64,000 nucleotides of DNA from Lachnospiraceae bacterium (GCA_017472605.1 JAFUPV010000006.1:208411-272410); one strand, 5' to 3'. Shown: positions 1 to 8,128, counted from the stretch's first letter. Notes: a model not told the origin generated them from the sequence alone. Numbers and translations are program-made.

Positions 1-824
1 CCGGTTTTTTCTGATTCCATCACTGCTGCAAGACCCATTTCACCGTTCTGTCCAAGGACGAAATTGTGATCAAAACCGCCGCCGTTTCTGATCTGCTCGT
101 CATCGGCATGGATATCGCGGCCGATCTGCTTTCTTTCTGTGAAATCAAGCGGCGTTCCCTTAACCGGGCGGATCTCACCGGTCGGAATCAGCTGACTGTC
201 AGACGGGGTGACAGCTTCTGCAAAGATCGTAACGTACTGATCCAGCACATTTCCGCTGTCATGACCACTTAAATTGAAATAGCTGTGGTTCGTCATGTTT
301 GCAATGGTATCCTGATCACTGATCAGATGGTAGGTGAGGATCAGACTGTTATCTTCCGTCAGCGTGTAGGTGAGTTCAACCTGCAGGGTTCCCGGATATC
401 CCTGATCACCATCCGGGCTGACGAGGGAAAGGGTTACATAAGCGCCTTCCTCGCTCTCGCCTGCTTCCGCATCCCACATTCGCTGATAGTAGCTTCCCGG
501 CTTGCTGTGAAGGTTATTGGGACCATCATTTGCAGCCAGCTTATATTCCTTGCCGTTTAACACGAAAGACGCACCTGCAATGCGATTTGCATGACGGCCG
601 ACAACGGCACCGAATGCAGGTCCGTTGTCCTCATAGTCTTCCGGCTTTGCCAGACCAAGCACAACATCGGTCAGTCCGCCCTCATTGTTTGGTACCCAGA
701 GTTCAATGATGTTTGCACCATAGTCACTGATAACCGCTTTCATTCCGCTGCTGTTTGTCAGTGTGTATGTGTGAACGGTGCTGCCATCGGAAAAGGTTCC
801 GAAAACTTTTTTTTCTACTGCCAT
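1..824 (-). CDS. galM: Aldose 1-epimerase (mutarotase), C-terminus cut by window edge
   Basis: Interconverts alpha and beta anomers of aldohexoses such as galactose in the cytoplasm. The frame is open from an ATG at 824 to the window edge, giving about 274 residues of a family usually 330-350 long, so the C-terminus with the catalytic Glu is outside. Visible family motifs are an N-terminal ISDYGANI strand, GRHANRIA, the substrate-binding NNLHS, the catalytic-His motif TNHSYFNLSGH and GGGFDHNFVL near the edge. GGGGAAGG lies upstream of the ATG as ribosome binding site. It follows asd on the same strand after only 25 bp, so the two are probably co-transcribed, although their pathways are unrelated. 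Identification is firm. The physiological sugar is inferred only from the family. Confidence 0.93.
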   Translation of the reverse strand, partial: MAVEKKVFGTFSDGSTVHTYTLTNSSGMKAVISDYGANIIELWVPNNEGGLTDVVLGLAKPEDYEDNGPAFGAVVGRHANRIAGASFVLNGKEYKLAANDGPNNLHSKPGSYYQRMWDAEAGESEEGAYVTLSLVSPDGDQGYPGTLQVELTYTLTEDNSLILTYHLISDQDTIANMTNHSYFNLSGHDSGNVLDQYVTIFAEAVTPSDSQLIPTGEIRPVKGTPLDFTERKQIGRDIHADDEQIRNGGGFDHNFVLGQNGEMGLAAVMESEKT

Positions 825-849
825 AATAATACCTTCCCCACTTTATCAA

Positions 850-1941
850 TTAATTTTCTTTTGCTGTGATGTAGCCTTTTGCGGTTAAAAGCTCTGCGGT
901 AAGAACTGCTCCGCCAGCCGCACCGCGAAGGGTGTTGTGAGACAGTCCCACAAACTTGTAATCATAAACGGTATCCTCACGGAGACGTCCGAGAGAAATT
1001 CCCATGCCGTTTTCAAAATCGCGGTCAAGTCTTGCCTGCGGACGATTATCCTCCTCCATGTAGCGGATAAACTGCTTCGGAGCACTTGGAAGATTCAGCT
1101 TCTGCGGCTCACCGGAATACTCATTCCAGCAGCGGATCATCTCTTCTTTTGTCGGCTTCTTCTCAAAGCTTACAAAAACGGCAGCGGTGTGTCCGTCCTG
1201 TACCGGAACACGGATGCACTGAGTTGTAATCACCGGACCTTCTGCCTTCTTGATCACGCCGTCTTCCACCTTACCCCAGATGCGAAGCGGCTCCTGTTCG
1301 CTCTTCTCTTCCTCGCCTGCGATGTAGGGGATGATGTTGTCCAGCATTTCCGGCCAGTCCTTAAACGTTTTTCCGGCACCGGAGATTGCCTGATAGGTCG
1401 TTGCAACCACAACCTTTGGACCAAATTCTTTCAGGGCATGAAGCGCAGGTGTGTAACTCTGAATGGAACAGTTCGGCTTTACCGCAATAAAACCGCGTGT
1501 TGTTCCCAGACGTTTTTTCTGATAGGGAATTACCTCTGCATGCTCCGGATTGATCTCCGGAACGATCATCGGCACATCCGGTGTCCAGCGGTGAGCGCTG
1601 TTATTGGAAACAACCGGCACTTCCGCTTTTGCATATTCTTCTTCAATTGCACGGATCTCATCCTTGGACATGTCAACGGCACTGAAAACGAAATCAACTT
1701 CAGATGCAACAGCCGCAACATCAGAAACATTTTTAACAATCATCTTAGCAGCTGCCTTCGGCATCGGAGTAGTCATCTTCCAGCGGTTTCCAACTGCCTC
1801 CTCATAGGTCTGACCTGCAGAACGTGGGCTTGCCGCAATTGCAGTGACTTCAAACCAGGGATGATTTTCAAGCAGAGAAATGAATCTCTGTCCAACCATA
1901 CCGGTTCCTCCAAGGATACCTACGCGTAATTTCTTTTCCAT
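850..1941 (-). CDS. asd: Aspartate-semialdehyde dehydrogenase
   Basis: Reduces aspartyl phosphate to aspartate semialdehyde with NADPH, the branch point to lysine/diaminopimelate, threonine and methionine. The 363-residue protein has an N-terminal Rossmann motif GILGGTGMVGQRF (residues 8-20), the acyl-enzyme cysteine in KPNCSIQ (C158) and the catalytic His in VQDGH (H251). Length and the KPNCSIQ context fit the archaeal/fungal-type subgroup better than the classical E. coli type, a form also common in Clostridia. AGGAGG lies 7 bases before the ATG. The gene sits behind a roughly 170-base leader with several inverted repeats and precedes galM by 25 bp. The product would feed the diaminopimelate used by the MurE encoded at about 25 kb. 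Confidence 0.95.
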   Translation of the reverse strand: MEKKLRVGILGGTGMVGQRFISLLENHPWFEVTAIAASPRSAGQTYEEAVGNRWKMTTPMPKAAAKMIVKNVSDVAAVASEVDFVFSAVDMSKDEIRAIEEEYAKAEVPVVSNNSAHRWTPDVPMIVPEINPEHAEVIPYQKKRLGTTRGFIAVKPNCSIQSYTPALHALKEFGPKVVVATTYQAISGAGKTFKDWPEMLDNIIPYIAGEEEKSEQEPLRIWGKVEDGVIKKAEGPVITTQCIRVPVQDGHTAAVFVSFEKKPTKEEMIRCWNEYSGEPQKLNLPSAPKQFIRYMEEDNRPQARLDRDFENGMGISLGRLREDTVYDYKFVGLSHNTLRGAAGGAVLTAELLTAKGYITAKEN

Positions 1942-2114
1942 AATCTTTTCCTCCTGTTGATTGTGTCAGATCTGCCCTGAAAGTCCTCACTCTTTCAGAT
2001 GTGACGGCAAAACTGTGTGATTCGTACCTCTTTGGTACACATATCTGTTATAGAAACAGTACGAGAAGATACCTGCGCGCAGATATCCTCCCGCATTTTG
2101 CTGGCCATTCAGCT
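1942..2114 (-). promoter_or_regulatory. Structured leader upstream of asd
   Basis: This 173-base non-coding stretch contains four inverted repeats in the asd transcript direction. They are a 20-base near-palindrome at 2068-2087 (gatacctgcg/cgcagatatc, one mismatch), CTGTT/AACAG at 2045-2059, TACC/GGTA at 2026-2038, and a CTGAAAG/CTTTCAG hairpin at 1978-1999 nested in a longer imperfect GTCACATCTG/CAGATCTGAC stem. No U-tract follows the last stem, so a simple terminator is not shown. It does not match the lysine riboswitch consensus that I know. It may be cis-regulatory, or partly the 3' end of the upstream zinc-ribbon transcript. Confidence 0.4.
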
Positions 2115-2621
2115 TTATTCTTCTGTCTTTTCCTCTGTTTCAACAGCGGCACCGCAGTTTACACAGAACTGTGCATCTTCTTCCAGTTCCGCATTGCAGA
2201 CACTGCAGCTCTTCTTTTCTGCATCATCGCTGTCATCCTCTTCTTCTGCAGCCTCTTCCTCAACCGGGCGGACTACCTTAGCTCCGCACTTGGGGCAGAA
2301 CGCAGATTCTCTGGTCACTTCACTGCCACAGGATTCGCAGATGGTTACACCTTTGATCTTATTAATTTCTGCTTTGTACTCCTCGATGGAAGCCAATGCC
2401 TCGGTAATAATTTTAAACTGATCAGCGAACTCGTTTTCCGCCTCTTCTTTATACTTGTGGAAATAAGCCTCGCCAATCGCAGCATAGGTGCTCTTTACCA
2501 GGGACTTTGCATCACTGATTTTGGAGTTCAGTTTTGCAGTATCTGTAAGCTCCTGCGCTTTATTGGACAGATCCTTTGTTACTTTGCTGAAATTGCCCTT
2601 CAGCTGATCAAAAAATGACAT
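2115..2621 (-). CDS. Double zinc-ribbon protein with helical N-terminal half
   Basis: A 168-residue protein of unknown role. The N-terminal 90 residues (from MSFFDQLKGNFSKVTKD) are predicted helical/coiled-coil, with repeated Lys-Ala-Glu patterns like phasin-like or YtxH-type helices. They are followed by a zinc ribbon CESC...CPKC, an acidic spacer rich in Glu/Asp, and a second ribbon CSVC...CVNC. The start at 2621 is chosen because AGGAGG precedes it at good spacing; an in-frame ATG at 2675 would lie against the -10 box. A good promoter (2666-2694) serves it alone. Such zinc_ribbon/DZR proteins are common small cytoplasmic proteins in Clostridia, without an assigned function. Confidence 0.8.
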   Translation of the reverse strand: MSFFDQLKGNFSKVTKDLSNKAQELTDTAKLNSKISDAKSLVKSTYAAIGEAYFHKYKEEAENEFADQFKIITEALASIEEYKAEINKIKGVTICESCGSEVTRESAFCPKCGAKVVRPVEEEAAEEEDDSDDAEKKSCSVCNAELEEDAQFCVNCGAAVETEEKTEE

Positions 2622-2665
2622 ACTCAAACCTCCTGTTGCATAAAAATAAAAAAGTGTCTGTTGAG

Positions 2666-2694
2666 AGTATAACACCAGTCTTAAATTTCGTCAA
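2666..2694 (-). promoter_or_regulatory. SigA promoter of the zinc-ribbon gene
   Basis: On the minus strand TTGACG (2689-2694) and TATACT (2666-2671) are separated by 17 bp, with a TG one base before the -10. The start codon is about 45 bp downstream. Confidence 0.8.
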
Positions 2695-2796
2695 TGATTC
2701 AATTTGCACTTTCGCACATTTCTATTTTAATTTAATAAAGCGGAAATCAAAAACTCCAATCAACGCGTCACGGACATGTTCGATTGGCTGCAGATA

Positions 2797-2827
2797 CAAA
2801 AAAACAGCATCTGTGTGATGCTGTTTT
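2797..2827 (-). terminator. Rho-independent terminator of tRNA-Thr
   Basis: On the minus strand AACAGCATC pairs with GATGCTGTT around a short loop and is followed by seven T residues. It starts only a few bases after the tRNA 3' end. Confidence 0.9.
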
Positions 2828-2830
2828 CTA

Positions 2831-2903
2831 AGCTCCCGAGGGGACTTGAACCCCTGACCTATTGATTACGAATCAATCGCTCTACCGACTGAGCCACGGA
2901 AGC
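2831..2903 (-). tRNA. tRNA-Thr (CGT anticodon)
   Basis: A 73-base cloverleaf. The acceptor GCTTCCG pairs with CGGGAGC with one wobble. The anticodon arm ATTGA-TTCGTAA-TCAAT gives anticodon CGT, which reads ACG. The T-arm contains GTTCAAGTC. The 3' CCA is not encoded. It has its own promoter and terminator, so it is a single-gene unit. Confidence 0.95.
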
Positions 2904-2924
2904 ACATTTTCTGAACGCTTTATT

Positions 2925-2953
2925 ACTATATCTCAAAATCCTGATTTTGTCAA
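2925..2953 (-). promoter_or_regulatory. Promoter of tRNA-Thr
   Basis: TTGACA (2948-2953) and TATAGT (2925-2930) lie on the minus strand with 17 bp between them. Transcription would start about 15-20 bases before the mature tRNA 5' end. Confidence 0.85.
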
Positions 2954-3009
2954 TAAACTTTTTAACTTATTTCGAGTCTTCTCTGAGAGTCGCGCTCTAT
3001 TTCAGCGGT

Positions 3010-3051
3010 AAGCAGCAGCTGGAACCGTAAGGCTGCCGACTGCTGCTGCTT
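3010..3051 (-). repeat. Inverted repeat directly after the permease stop
   Basis: AAGCAGCAG (3010-3018) pairs with CTGCTGCTT (3043-3051). It begins 3 bases after the permease stop codon. In the permease transcript the stem is not followed by a U-tract; on the plus strand it is followed by TTCTATTTGTTTTT, so a minus-strand terminator is not clear. It may stabilise the 3' end. Confidence 0.45.
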
Positions 3052-3053
3052 TT

Positions 3054-3890
3054 CTATTTGTTTTTCAGATAATACCCGGTATATAGCTTTTCAGTTAAGG
3101 TAATGATGGCATAGAGGAATATGGCAATCACACACAAAATCAGAATTGCCGCAACAACCCAGTCCATTTTAAATACCTGACTGCCGTAGATGATCAGATA
3201 GCCCAGTCCTTCTCTTGCTGCCAGAAACTCTCCAATGATCACGCCGACAAGACATAAACCGATGTTTACTTTCATATTGCTGATAAAAACAGGGATGCAG
3301 GCAGGAAGCAGAACTTTCTGCACGATGTGAATCCGCGTTCCATTCAGTGAGCGGATCAGTTTTATCTTATCCGGATCAATCTGTAGAAACGCGTTGTATA
3401 ACGTCAGGATGCTGCTGAAAATTGCCAGTGAGACAGCAACAAGAATGATTGTACGCGGCTGATTGCCAAGCCATACGATTAACAGCGGAGCAAGCGCTGA
3501 TTTCGGAAGACTGTTGAACAGAATAAAGTATGGTTCGAGAACCCGGTAGATAAACGGAAAACGCCACAGAAAAATGGCAGAAGCAATCCCAAGTACCGTG
3601 ACAATAAGAAAGCTGATGACTGTTTCCTGCATGGTAGAACCAATGTGAACGGCAAGCACATTCTGACTGTGCCATTGTCCGATTGTTTCACATACTCTGG
3701 ATGGACTGCTGAAAATAAACGGATTCAGGATTCCTCTGGATGCGGTAAATTCCCAGAGCGCCAGAAAAAAAAGAAACAGAAAAACCCGAAGCAGATACAG
3801 CAGCCTGATTTTTCTGTTTTCGTTTCTGATAAATTGCTTCTGACGTAAAATCTGAGTGGAATGAATCTGCCGGTCACTGGTACGAGTCAT
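3054..3890 (-). CDS. ABC transporter permease, nitrate/sulfonate/thiamine-precursor type
   Basis: An integral membrane subunit of 278 residues with about six hydrophobic segments. The EAA-loop region reads GEFLAAREGLGYLIIYGSQ, typical of the binding-protein-dependent SsuC/TauC/ThiX permease group. The start at 3890 is chosen because GGGAGGTG stands 7-8 bases before it; a frame extension to 3953 would lie inside the ATPase gene. It overlaps the 3' end of the ATPase gene by 17 bp, which implies translational coupling. No periplasmic-type binding protein gene is adjacent, so the substrate cannot be named. The upstream neighbour is a nicotinate salvage gene, but that link is contextual only. Confidence 0.85.
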   Translation of the reverse strand: MTRTSDRQIHSTQILRQKQFIRNENRKIRLLYLLRVFLFLFFLALWEFTASRGILNPFIFSSPSRVCETIGQWHSQNVLAVHIGSTMQETVISFLIVTVLGIASAIFLWRFPFIYRVLEPYFILFNSLPKSALAPLLIVWLGNQPRTIILVAVSLAIFSSILTLYNAFLQIDPDKIKLIRSLNGTRIHIVQKVLLPACIPVFISNMKVNIGLCLVGVIIGEFLAAREGLGYLIIYGSQVFKMDWVVAAILILCVIAIFLYAIITLTEKLYTGYYLKNK

Positions 3891-4644
3891 GCGAAAACAC
3901 CTCCCAGAGAATCTGAAAATATTGATTGAACCGGGGATCTTTTCTCCGTTCAATCGGAGAAAGACGCTGAAATTCCGGATCGAACGGAATCTCTTTCTCG
4001 ATTCTTGTCGGTCTTTTTGACAGGATCAGAACACGGTCGCCGGTACTGATTGCTTCCGCCAGATCATGAGTGACCAGAATCGCAGTTTTTTCTGTTTCTT
4101 TCAGAATAGTCCAGATATCATTGCATACAGTAAGCCGGGTCTGATAGTCCAGCGCACTGAATGGTTCATCCAGAAGAAGCAGCTTTGGATGCATCATCAT
4201 CGTACGGATCAGAGCGGCTCTCTGACGCATGCCTCCGGAAAGCTGGGAAGGCTTGGAATGAGAAAAGGCAGAAAGATCATACTTATTTAGAAAATCTTCT
4301 GCCTGTTTCTGGGTATTTCTTTTTTTGCGATTAATTTCAGGACCAAGCATCACATTCCGTTCGATGCTTCTCCATTCAAACAGATGGTCCTTCTGGAGCA
4401 TATATCCAATTTTCGTTGAAGTTCCTTCCACCGCTTTTCCCTCGAAGCAAACGCTGCCGCTGACCGGCTTCTGCAGTCCGCAGATCAGATCAAGCAGCGT
4501 CGATTTCCCGCAGCCGGAAGGTCCCACAACTGATATAAATTCACCACGGCAGACCGTCATTGACAGATCACGAATGACCTCAACTGTCGTCTGTCTGGTC
4601 TGATATTCAAAACCTAATGACGAAACCTGCAATATCGTGTCCAT
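3874..4644 (-). CDS. ABC transporter ATP-binding protein (SsuB/TauB/ThiZ group)
   Basis: The 256-residue nucleotide-binding subunit energises import by the permease encoded just downstream. Motifs in order are Walker A GPSGCGKST (about residues 41-49), the Q-loop in YMLQKDHLFEW, the signature LSGGMRQR, Walker B LLLLDEPFSALD and the H-loop VTHD. YMLQ..LFEWRSIERNVMLG is characteristic of the nitrate/sulfonate/taurine family. GGAGGAG precedes the ATG. The 60-bp gap to the nicotinate phosphoribosyltransferase gene shows no convincing terminator, so the transporter may be part of that transcript. The missing substrate-binding protein must be encoded elsewhere or absent. Confidence 0.88.
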   Translation of the reverse strand: MDTILQVSSLGFEYQTRQTTVEVIRDLSMTVCRGEFISVVGPSGCGKSTLLDLICGLQKPVSGSVCFEGKAVEGTSTKIGYMLQKDHLFEWRSIERNVMLGPEINRKKRNTQKQAEDFLNKYDLSAFSHSKPSQLSGGMRQRAALIRTMMMHPKLLLLDEPFSALDYQTRLTVCNDIWTILKETEKTAILVTHDLAEAISTGDRVLILSKRPTRIEKEIPFDPEFQRLSPIERRKDPRFNQYFQILWEVFSHDSYQ

Positions 4645-4704
4645 ATCTCCTCCTCATGGAATATGTTTACTATAATTTATGTGCAAGTTTCATTCTTGTG
4701 CAGG

Positions 4705-6162
4705 TCAGTCGGTCTGCAGCTGATGAAGCAGGTTCATCTTCATCTCAAAATAATCCGGAGTCATGTCCAGATAGTGCTTGTGAGGATTCTCAAAACGCTG
4801 CTCTTCCGGCCAGATTTCCGTTTCCAGCTGCTTTTTCACATAATCCTGGATTTCTTTGAGTGACTTCTTTTCACTGATGCGTTTTCCATCGACAACAACC
4901 GGCTCCTGAAGCATTTTCGCCGTGCAGTTGGTGAATTTCCGGTTTTTCCAGTACTGCTCCGGATCCACATAACGGAACGGACTGGAAAGATCGATTGTCT
5001 CCCCTTTCTTTGCAATCAGATCAGCAATGGCATGTCCGGATTCGTCGTAGATACGGTACACATCCTTTAAGCCTGGATTTGTGATTTTTTCCAGCGTATC
5101 AGAAACTTTGATTCTTGGTGAAAAGACGCCGTCTGTTTCCACACCGGCCAGCTTATAAACCGCACCAAATACCGGATCGGACTTTGCAGTAACAAGACGT
5201 TCGCCCACGCCGAAGCTGTCGATGCAGCCGCCCTGCTTCAGGATGGAATTAATGGTATATTCGTCCAGACTGTTGGAAACAACAATTTTCGCATCGGTAA
5301 ATCCCGCATCATCCATCATTTTTCTGGCTTCCTTGGATTTATAGGCAAGGTCGCCGCTGTCCAGACGGATTCCATAGGTTCCGTTCAGCATGCCGGCGTC
5401 CTTCATCTCCTGGAACACCTGGATTGCATGGGGAACACCGGAACCGAGTATGTCATAAGTATCAGCAAGAAGAATGCAGTTATTCGGATACATCTTCGCA
5501 TAAGTACGAAAGGCTTTCAGTTCATCCCTAAAATACATGACCCAGCTGTGCGCCATGGTTCCTCCAACAGGGATTCCGAACATCTGACCGGCGAGCACGG
5601 TAGCGGTACCGGAAACACCTCCGATATATGCGGCGCGGGATCCATAGACAGCGGCATCCATGTTGTGGGCGCGGCGTGCTCCAAAATCAGACACGGCTCT
5701 TCCCTGAGCAGCACGGACAATTCTTCTTGCCTTTGTAGCAACAAGAGACTGATGATTGATCTGAGCCAGGATCGCCGTTTCAATCAGCTGTGCATCAACG
5801 AGCGGAGCAACAATCGTCATGATCGGCTCATTGGGATACATGATGGTTCCTTCCGGGAAGGCATAAATATCTCCCTTGAAACGGAAATCCTTCAAATAAG
5901 CAAGAAAGTCTTCCGAAAACAGATTCAGCGAACGGAAATAGGCAATATCTTCTTCCGCAAAATGCATCTGTTCGATGTACTCAAGAACCTGTTCAAGTCC
6001 TGCAAAAATAGCAAAACCGGCTCCGTCCGGATTGCGGCGGAAAAACACATCAAAAGCAACACGCTTATTCTGACTGTTTTCCATGAAATAGCCATTTGCC
6101 ATTGTCAGTTCATAGAGGTCCATCATCATGGATATGTTTCTGGGATCAAACTGTGTATTCAT
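4705..6162 (-). CDS. pncB: Nicotinate phosphoribosyltransferase
   Basis: Converts nicotinate and PRPP to nicotinate mononucleotide in the Preiss-Handler route of NAD salvage, with ATP hydrolysis. The 485-residue protein begins MNTQFDPRNISMMMDLYELT, the standard N-terminus of the family. It carries FDVFFRRNPDGAGFAIFAGL, GGTMAHSWVM with the active-site His, and a DSGDLAYKSKEARKMMD phosphoribosyl-binding segment. The start at 6162 is preceded by AAGGAG; an in-frame ATG at 6204 lies inside the upstream aminopeptidase gene and has no such site. It lies 16 bp after the aminopeptidase gene, so the two form an operon driven by the promoter at about 7.5 kb. Confidence 0.95.
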   Translation of the reverse strand: MNTQFDPRNISMMMDLYELTMANGYFMENSQNKRVAFDVFFRRNPDGAGFAIFAGLEQVLEYIEQMHFAEEDIAYFRSLNLFSEDFLAYLKDFRFKGDIYAFPEGTIMYPNEPIMTIVAPLVDAQLIETAILAQINHQSLVATKARRIVRAAQGRAVSDFGARRAHNMDAAVYGSRAAYIGGVSGTATVLAGQMFGIPVGGTMAHSWVMYFRDELKAFRTYAKMYPNNCILLADTYDILGSGVPHAIQVFQEMKDAGMLNGTYGIRLDSGDLAYKSKEARKMMDDAGFTDAKIVVSNSLDEYTINSILKQGGCIDSFGVGERLVTAKSDPVFGAVYKLAGVETDGVFSPRIKVSDTLEKITNPGLKDVYRIYDESGHAIADLIAKKGETIDLSSPFRYVDPEQYWKNRKFTNCTAKMLQEPVVVDGKRISEKKSLKEIQDYVKKQLETEIWPEEQRFENPHKHYLDMTPDYFEMKMNLLHQLQTD

Positions 6163-6178
6163 GTTCTGTTCTCCTTTT

Positions 6179-7468
6179 TCATTCAGCAAAAAAAGCTTCC
6201 GCAAAATGGTTCATTGCCAGCTGACTGGATGCTGCCATCAGTTCACAGCTGGAATGCATGCCAAGAAGCGGTACACCGACATCGACAGTCTTTGCGGGAA
6301 TGGTAGAGGAAAGAATGCTTCCAAGCGTACCGCCTCCTGCAATGTCGCCGTGGTTTACAAACTTCTGATACGGAATCTGATGTTTCTGACAGATTGCTTC
6401 CACAACAGATACAGCCGTTGAATCGGTTGCATACCGCTGGTTTGAGTTCAGCTTCAGGATCACTCCTCCGTCAAGACGGATCGGGTTGGTCGGATCTGCC
6501 TTTTCCGGGTGATTCGGATGGGACGCATGGGCAACGTCGAGGGAGACAATAAAGCTTGACATGACCGCATTCAGAAATGCAGTACGGGAATCCTGTCCGC
6601 TGCAAAGCATCATCTTTTCCATCAGATTCAGAAGGACTGTGGAATCGGCCCCCTGCTTGGAGCGTGAGCCGCATTCTTCATTATCAAACAGAACGATCAT
6701 GCTCACTTCATCTTCCAAACTGCCGTTTGCAAGAAGTCCGTGGAGACAGGACTGACAGGAGGTCAGATTATCGAGACGCGGTGCCTGGATCATCTCATTT
6801 TCATAGCCAATTGTCCTTCCCTGTTCTCCGTTGACAACATAGAGATCATAATCAAGAATGTCCTCTCTCAAAACACCAAGTTCAGACGCGATCCGATCAA
6901 GAAGTCCGTCCTTCTTTTCCCCGTTTAAAAAGGTGAGGAGCGCTTCCATGTCTGTCTGCACCTTCAGAGCAACCCCTTTGTTCACTTCGCGGTTCATGTG
7001 AATTGCAAGGTTGGGAATCACGGCAACCGGACGATCGGATGAGTAAAACATGACTGCCGGTCGGAACGGATCCTCTGATTTGATGCAGACACGGCCTGCG
7101 ATTGCAAGGGGGCGGTCCATCCAGGTATTCAGGATTGCTCCACCATACTGTTCCAGATTCAGTTTATGGTAGATTGCAGTTTTCTGATCCGGATTCGGTT
7201 TGATTCGAAAACACGGGTGATCGGTGTGAGCGGCAGCAATCCGGAATTTTTTTACCGGATTTTTGGGCATGCGGAACGCTGCCAGCGTTGTTCCGTAAAT
7301 ATCGGTATAATATCCTTTCCCTGGCTCCAGTTTCTGACTGCTGTCTAACGGCCATTCTTCAAAACCGGCTTCCTCCAGGCGGGCAATTGCTTCCTTTACC
7401 GCGTGGTATGGAGAAACAGATGCATGGATCAGTGAAAGTAACTGTTCGTTTGATGTATTCAGATTCAT
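6179..7468 (-). CDS. apeB: M18 family aspartyl/acidic aminopeptidase
   Basis: A cytoplasmic dinuclear metallo-aminopeptidase that removes N-terminal residues from peptides. The 429-residue protein shows the M18 metal and catalytic motifs in order: AAHTDHPCFRIK (H81, D83), LDNLTSC, DNEECGSRSKQGADS, SLDVAHASHPNHPEK and NHGDIAGGGTLGSI with the last metal-binding His region. Length fits the family (about 430). GGAGGGATT precedes the ATG. It is first in a transcript with pncB and perhaps the ABC genes, under an excellent promoter. M18 enzymes often prefer acidic N-terminal residues, but the preference here is not visible from sequence. Confidence 0.93.
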   Translation of the reverse strand: MNLNTSNEQLLSLIHASVSPYHAVKEAIARLEEAGFEEWPLDSSQKLEPGKGYYTDIYGTTLAAFRMPKNPVKKFRIAAAHTDHPCFRIKPNPDQKTAIYHKLNLEQYGGAILNTWMDRPLAIAGRVCIKSEDPFRPAVMFYSSDRPVAVIPNLAIHMNREVNKGVALKVQTDMEALLTFLNGEKKDGLLDRIASELGVLREDILDYDLYVVNGEQGRTIGYENEMIQAPRLDNLTSCQSCLHGLLANGSLEDEVSMIVLFDNEECGSRSKQGADSTVLLNLMEKMMLCSGQDSRTAFLNAVMSSFIVSLDVAHASHPNHPEKADPTNPIRLDGGVILKLNSNQRYATDSTAVSVVEAICQKHQIPYQKFVNHGDIAGGGTLGSILSSTIPAKTVDVGVPLLGMHSSCELMAASSQLAMNHFAEAFFAE

Positions 7469-7503
7469 CGGATAATCCCTCCAAATTTTCCTTATCTCGG
7501 CTC

Positions 7504-7555
7504 ATCATAACACAAACTGAATTATCTTGCAATACTTTCCGATTTCGACTATACT
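7504..7555. promoter_or_regulatory. Divergent promoter pair sharing one palindromic -35 box
   Basis: TTGCAA at 7527-7532 is self-complementary and serves as -35 in both directions. Leftward, TATGAT (7504-7509, minus strand) lies 17 bp away with an extended TG. Rightward, TATACT (7550-7555, plus strand) also lies 17 bp away. The left promoter drives apeB-pncB and the right one drives the DUF5721-like gene. Both cannot be occupied by RNA polymerase at once. Confidence 0.8.
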
Positions 7556-7607
7556 AAGAGAAGTTTATTTTCCAGACGGCAACAGAACCATTCGCAGGAG
7601 GTATATG

Positions 7608-8105
7608 ATGATTTCAGTTCGTTTCCATTCACTCAGAGATGTTACAAGAAAGCTTTTCCTTGAAACTGGCTTTGATTTTTTTCGGCTGACAGAAGCTTCT
7701 TTCGTCTGTGCAGCTTCCTTTTCCGTAGACGGACATTGCAATCCGGATTTTTATTCCGGCGATGACGAAACGAAGATGGAGAACGAAACCTATGTGTCAT
7801 GGGAATCGCTCCGACCCATTTGCTTCCGCATCATTCAGGGAAAGCGAACACCATCCTCCTTTCGCCTTGTGTTTTTTCTTTCTGCACAGCAGGCCGCCTC
7901 TTTTTTTCACGTACCGGAGCTTTCACAGAACGCTGACATTGAAGGCTATCTCCTGATTCTTCACTATAAGAACCAGGAATTGACAGCAACGACCGGTACT
8001 TCGTTTTTCCGTTTCTCTTTTGATAAAGAGTCCGAACGCCTCTGGGACAGAAACATTCTCTCCTGGTTTGACGGCCAGACGCTGAATTACAGCGAACTGT
8101 ACTGA
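7608..8105 (+). CDS. DUF5721-like conserved protein of Clostridia
   Basis: A 165-residue soluble protein of unknown function. Its pattern (short basic start, ISVRFHSLRDVTRKLFLETG, FDFFRLTEASFVCAASFSVDGH, DFYS, then ESLRPICFRIIQGKRTPSSF and FFLS) resembles the DUF5721 family as I recall it from Lachnospiraceae, in which an early VxxFMxxLL...FD.F.L.EA..........DG pattern is conserved. Start choice: ATGs stand at 7605 and 7608. AGGAGG ends at 7601, so 7608 gives the better 6-base spacing. It shares a promoter region with the divergent apeB and ends 23 bp before the CIRCE element of htpG. No membrane segment, signal peptide or catalytic motif is apparent. Confidence 0.75.
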   Translation: MISVRFHSLRDVTRKLFLETGFDFFRLTEASFVCAASFSVDGHCNPDFYSGDDETKMENETYVSWESLRPICFRIIQGKRTPSSFRLVFFLSAQQAASFFHVPELSQNADIEGYLLILHYKNQELTATTGTSFFRFSFDKESERLWDRNILSWFDGQTLNYSELY

Positions 8106-8128
8106 TTAGCGCTGCTTCGCCTATCTTA

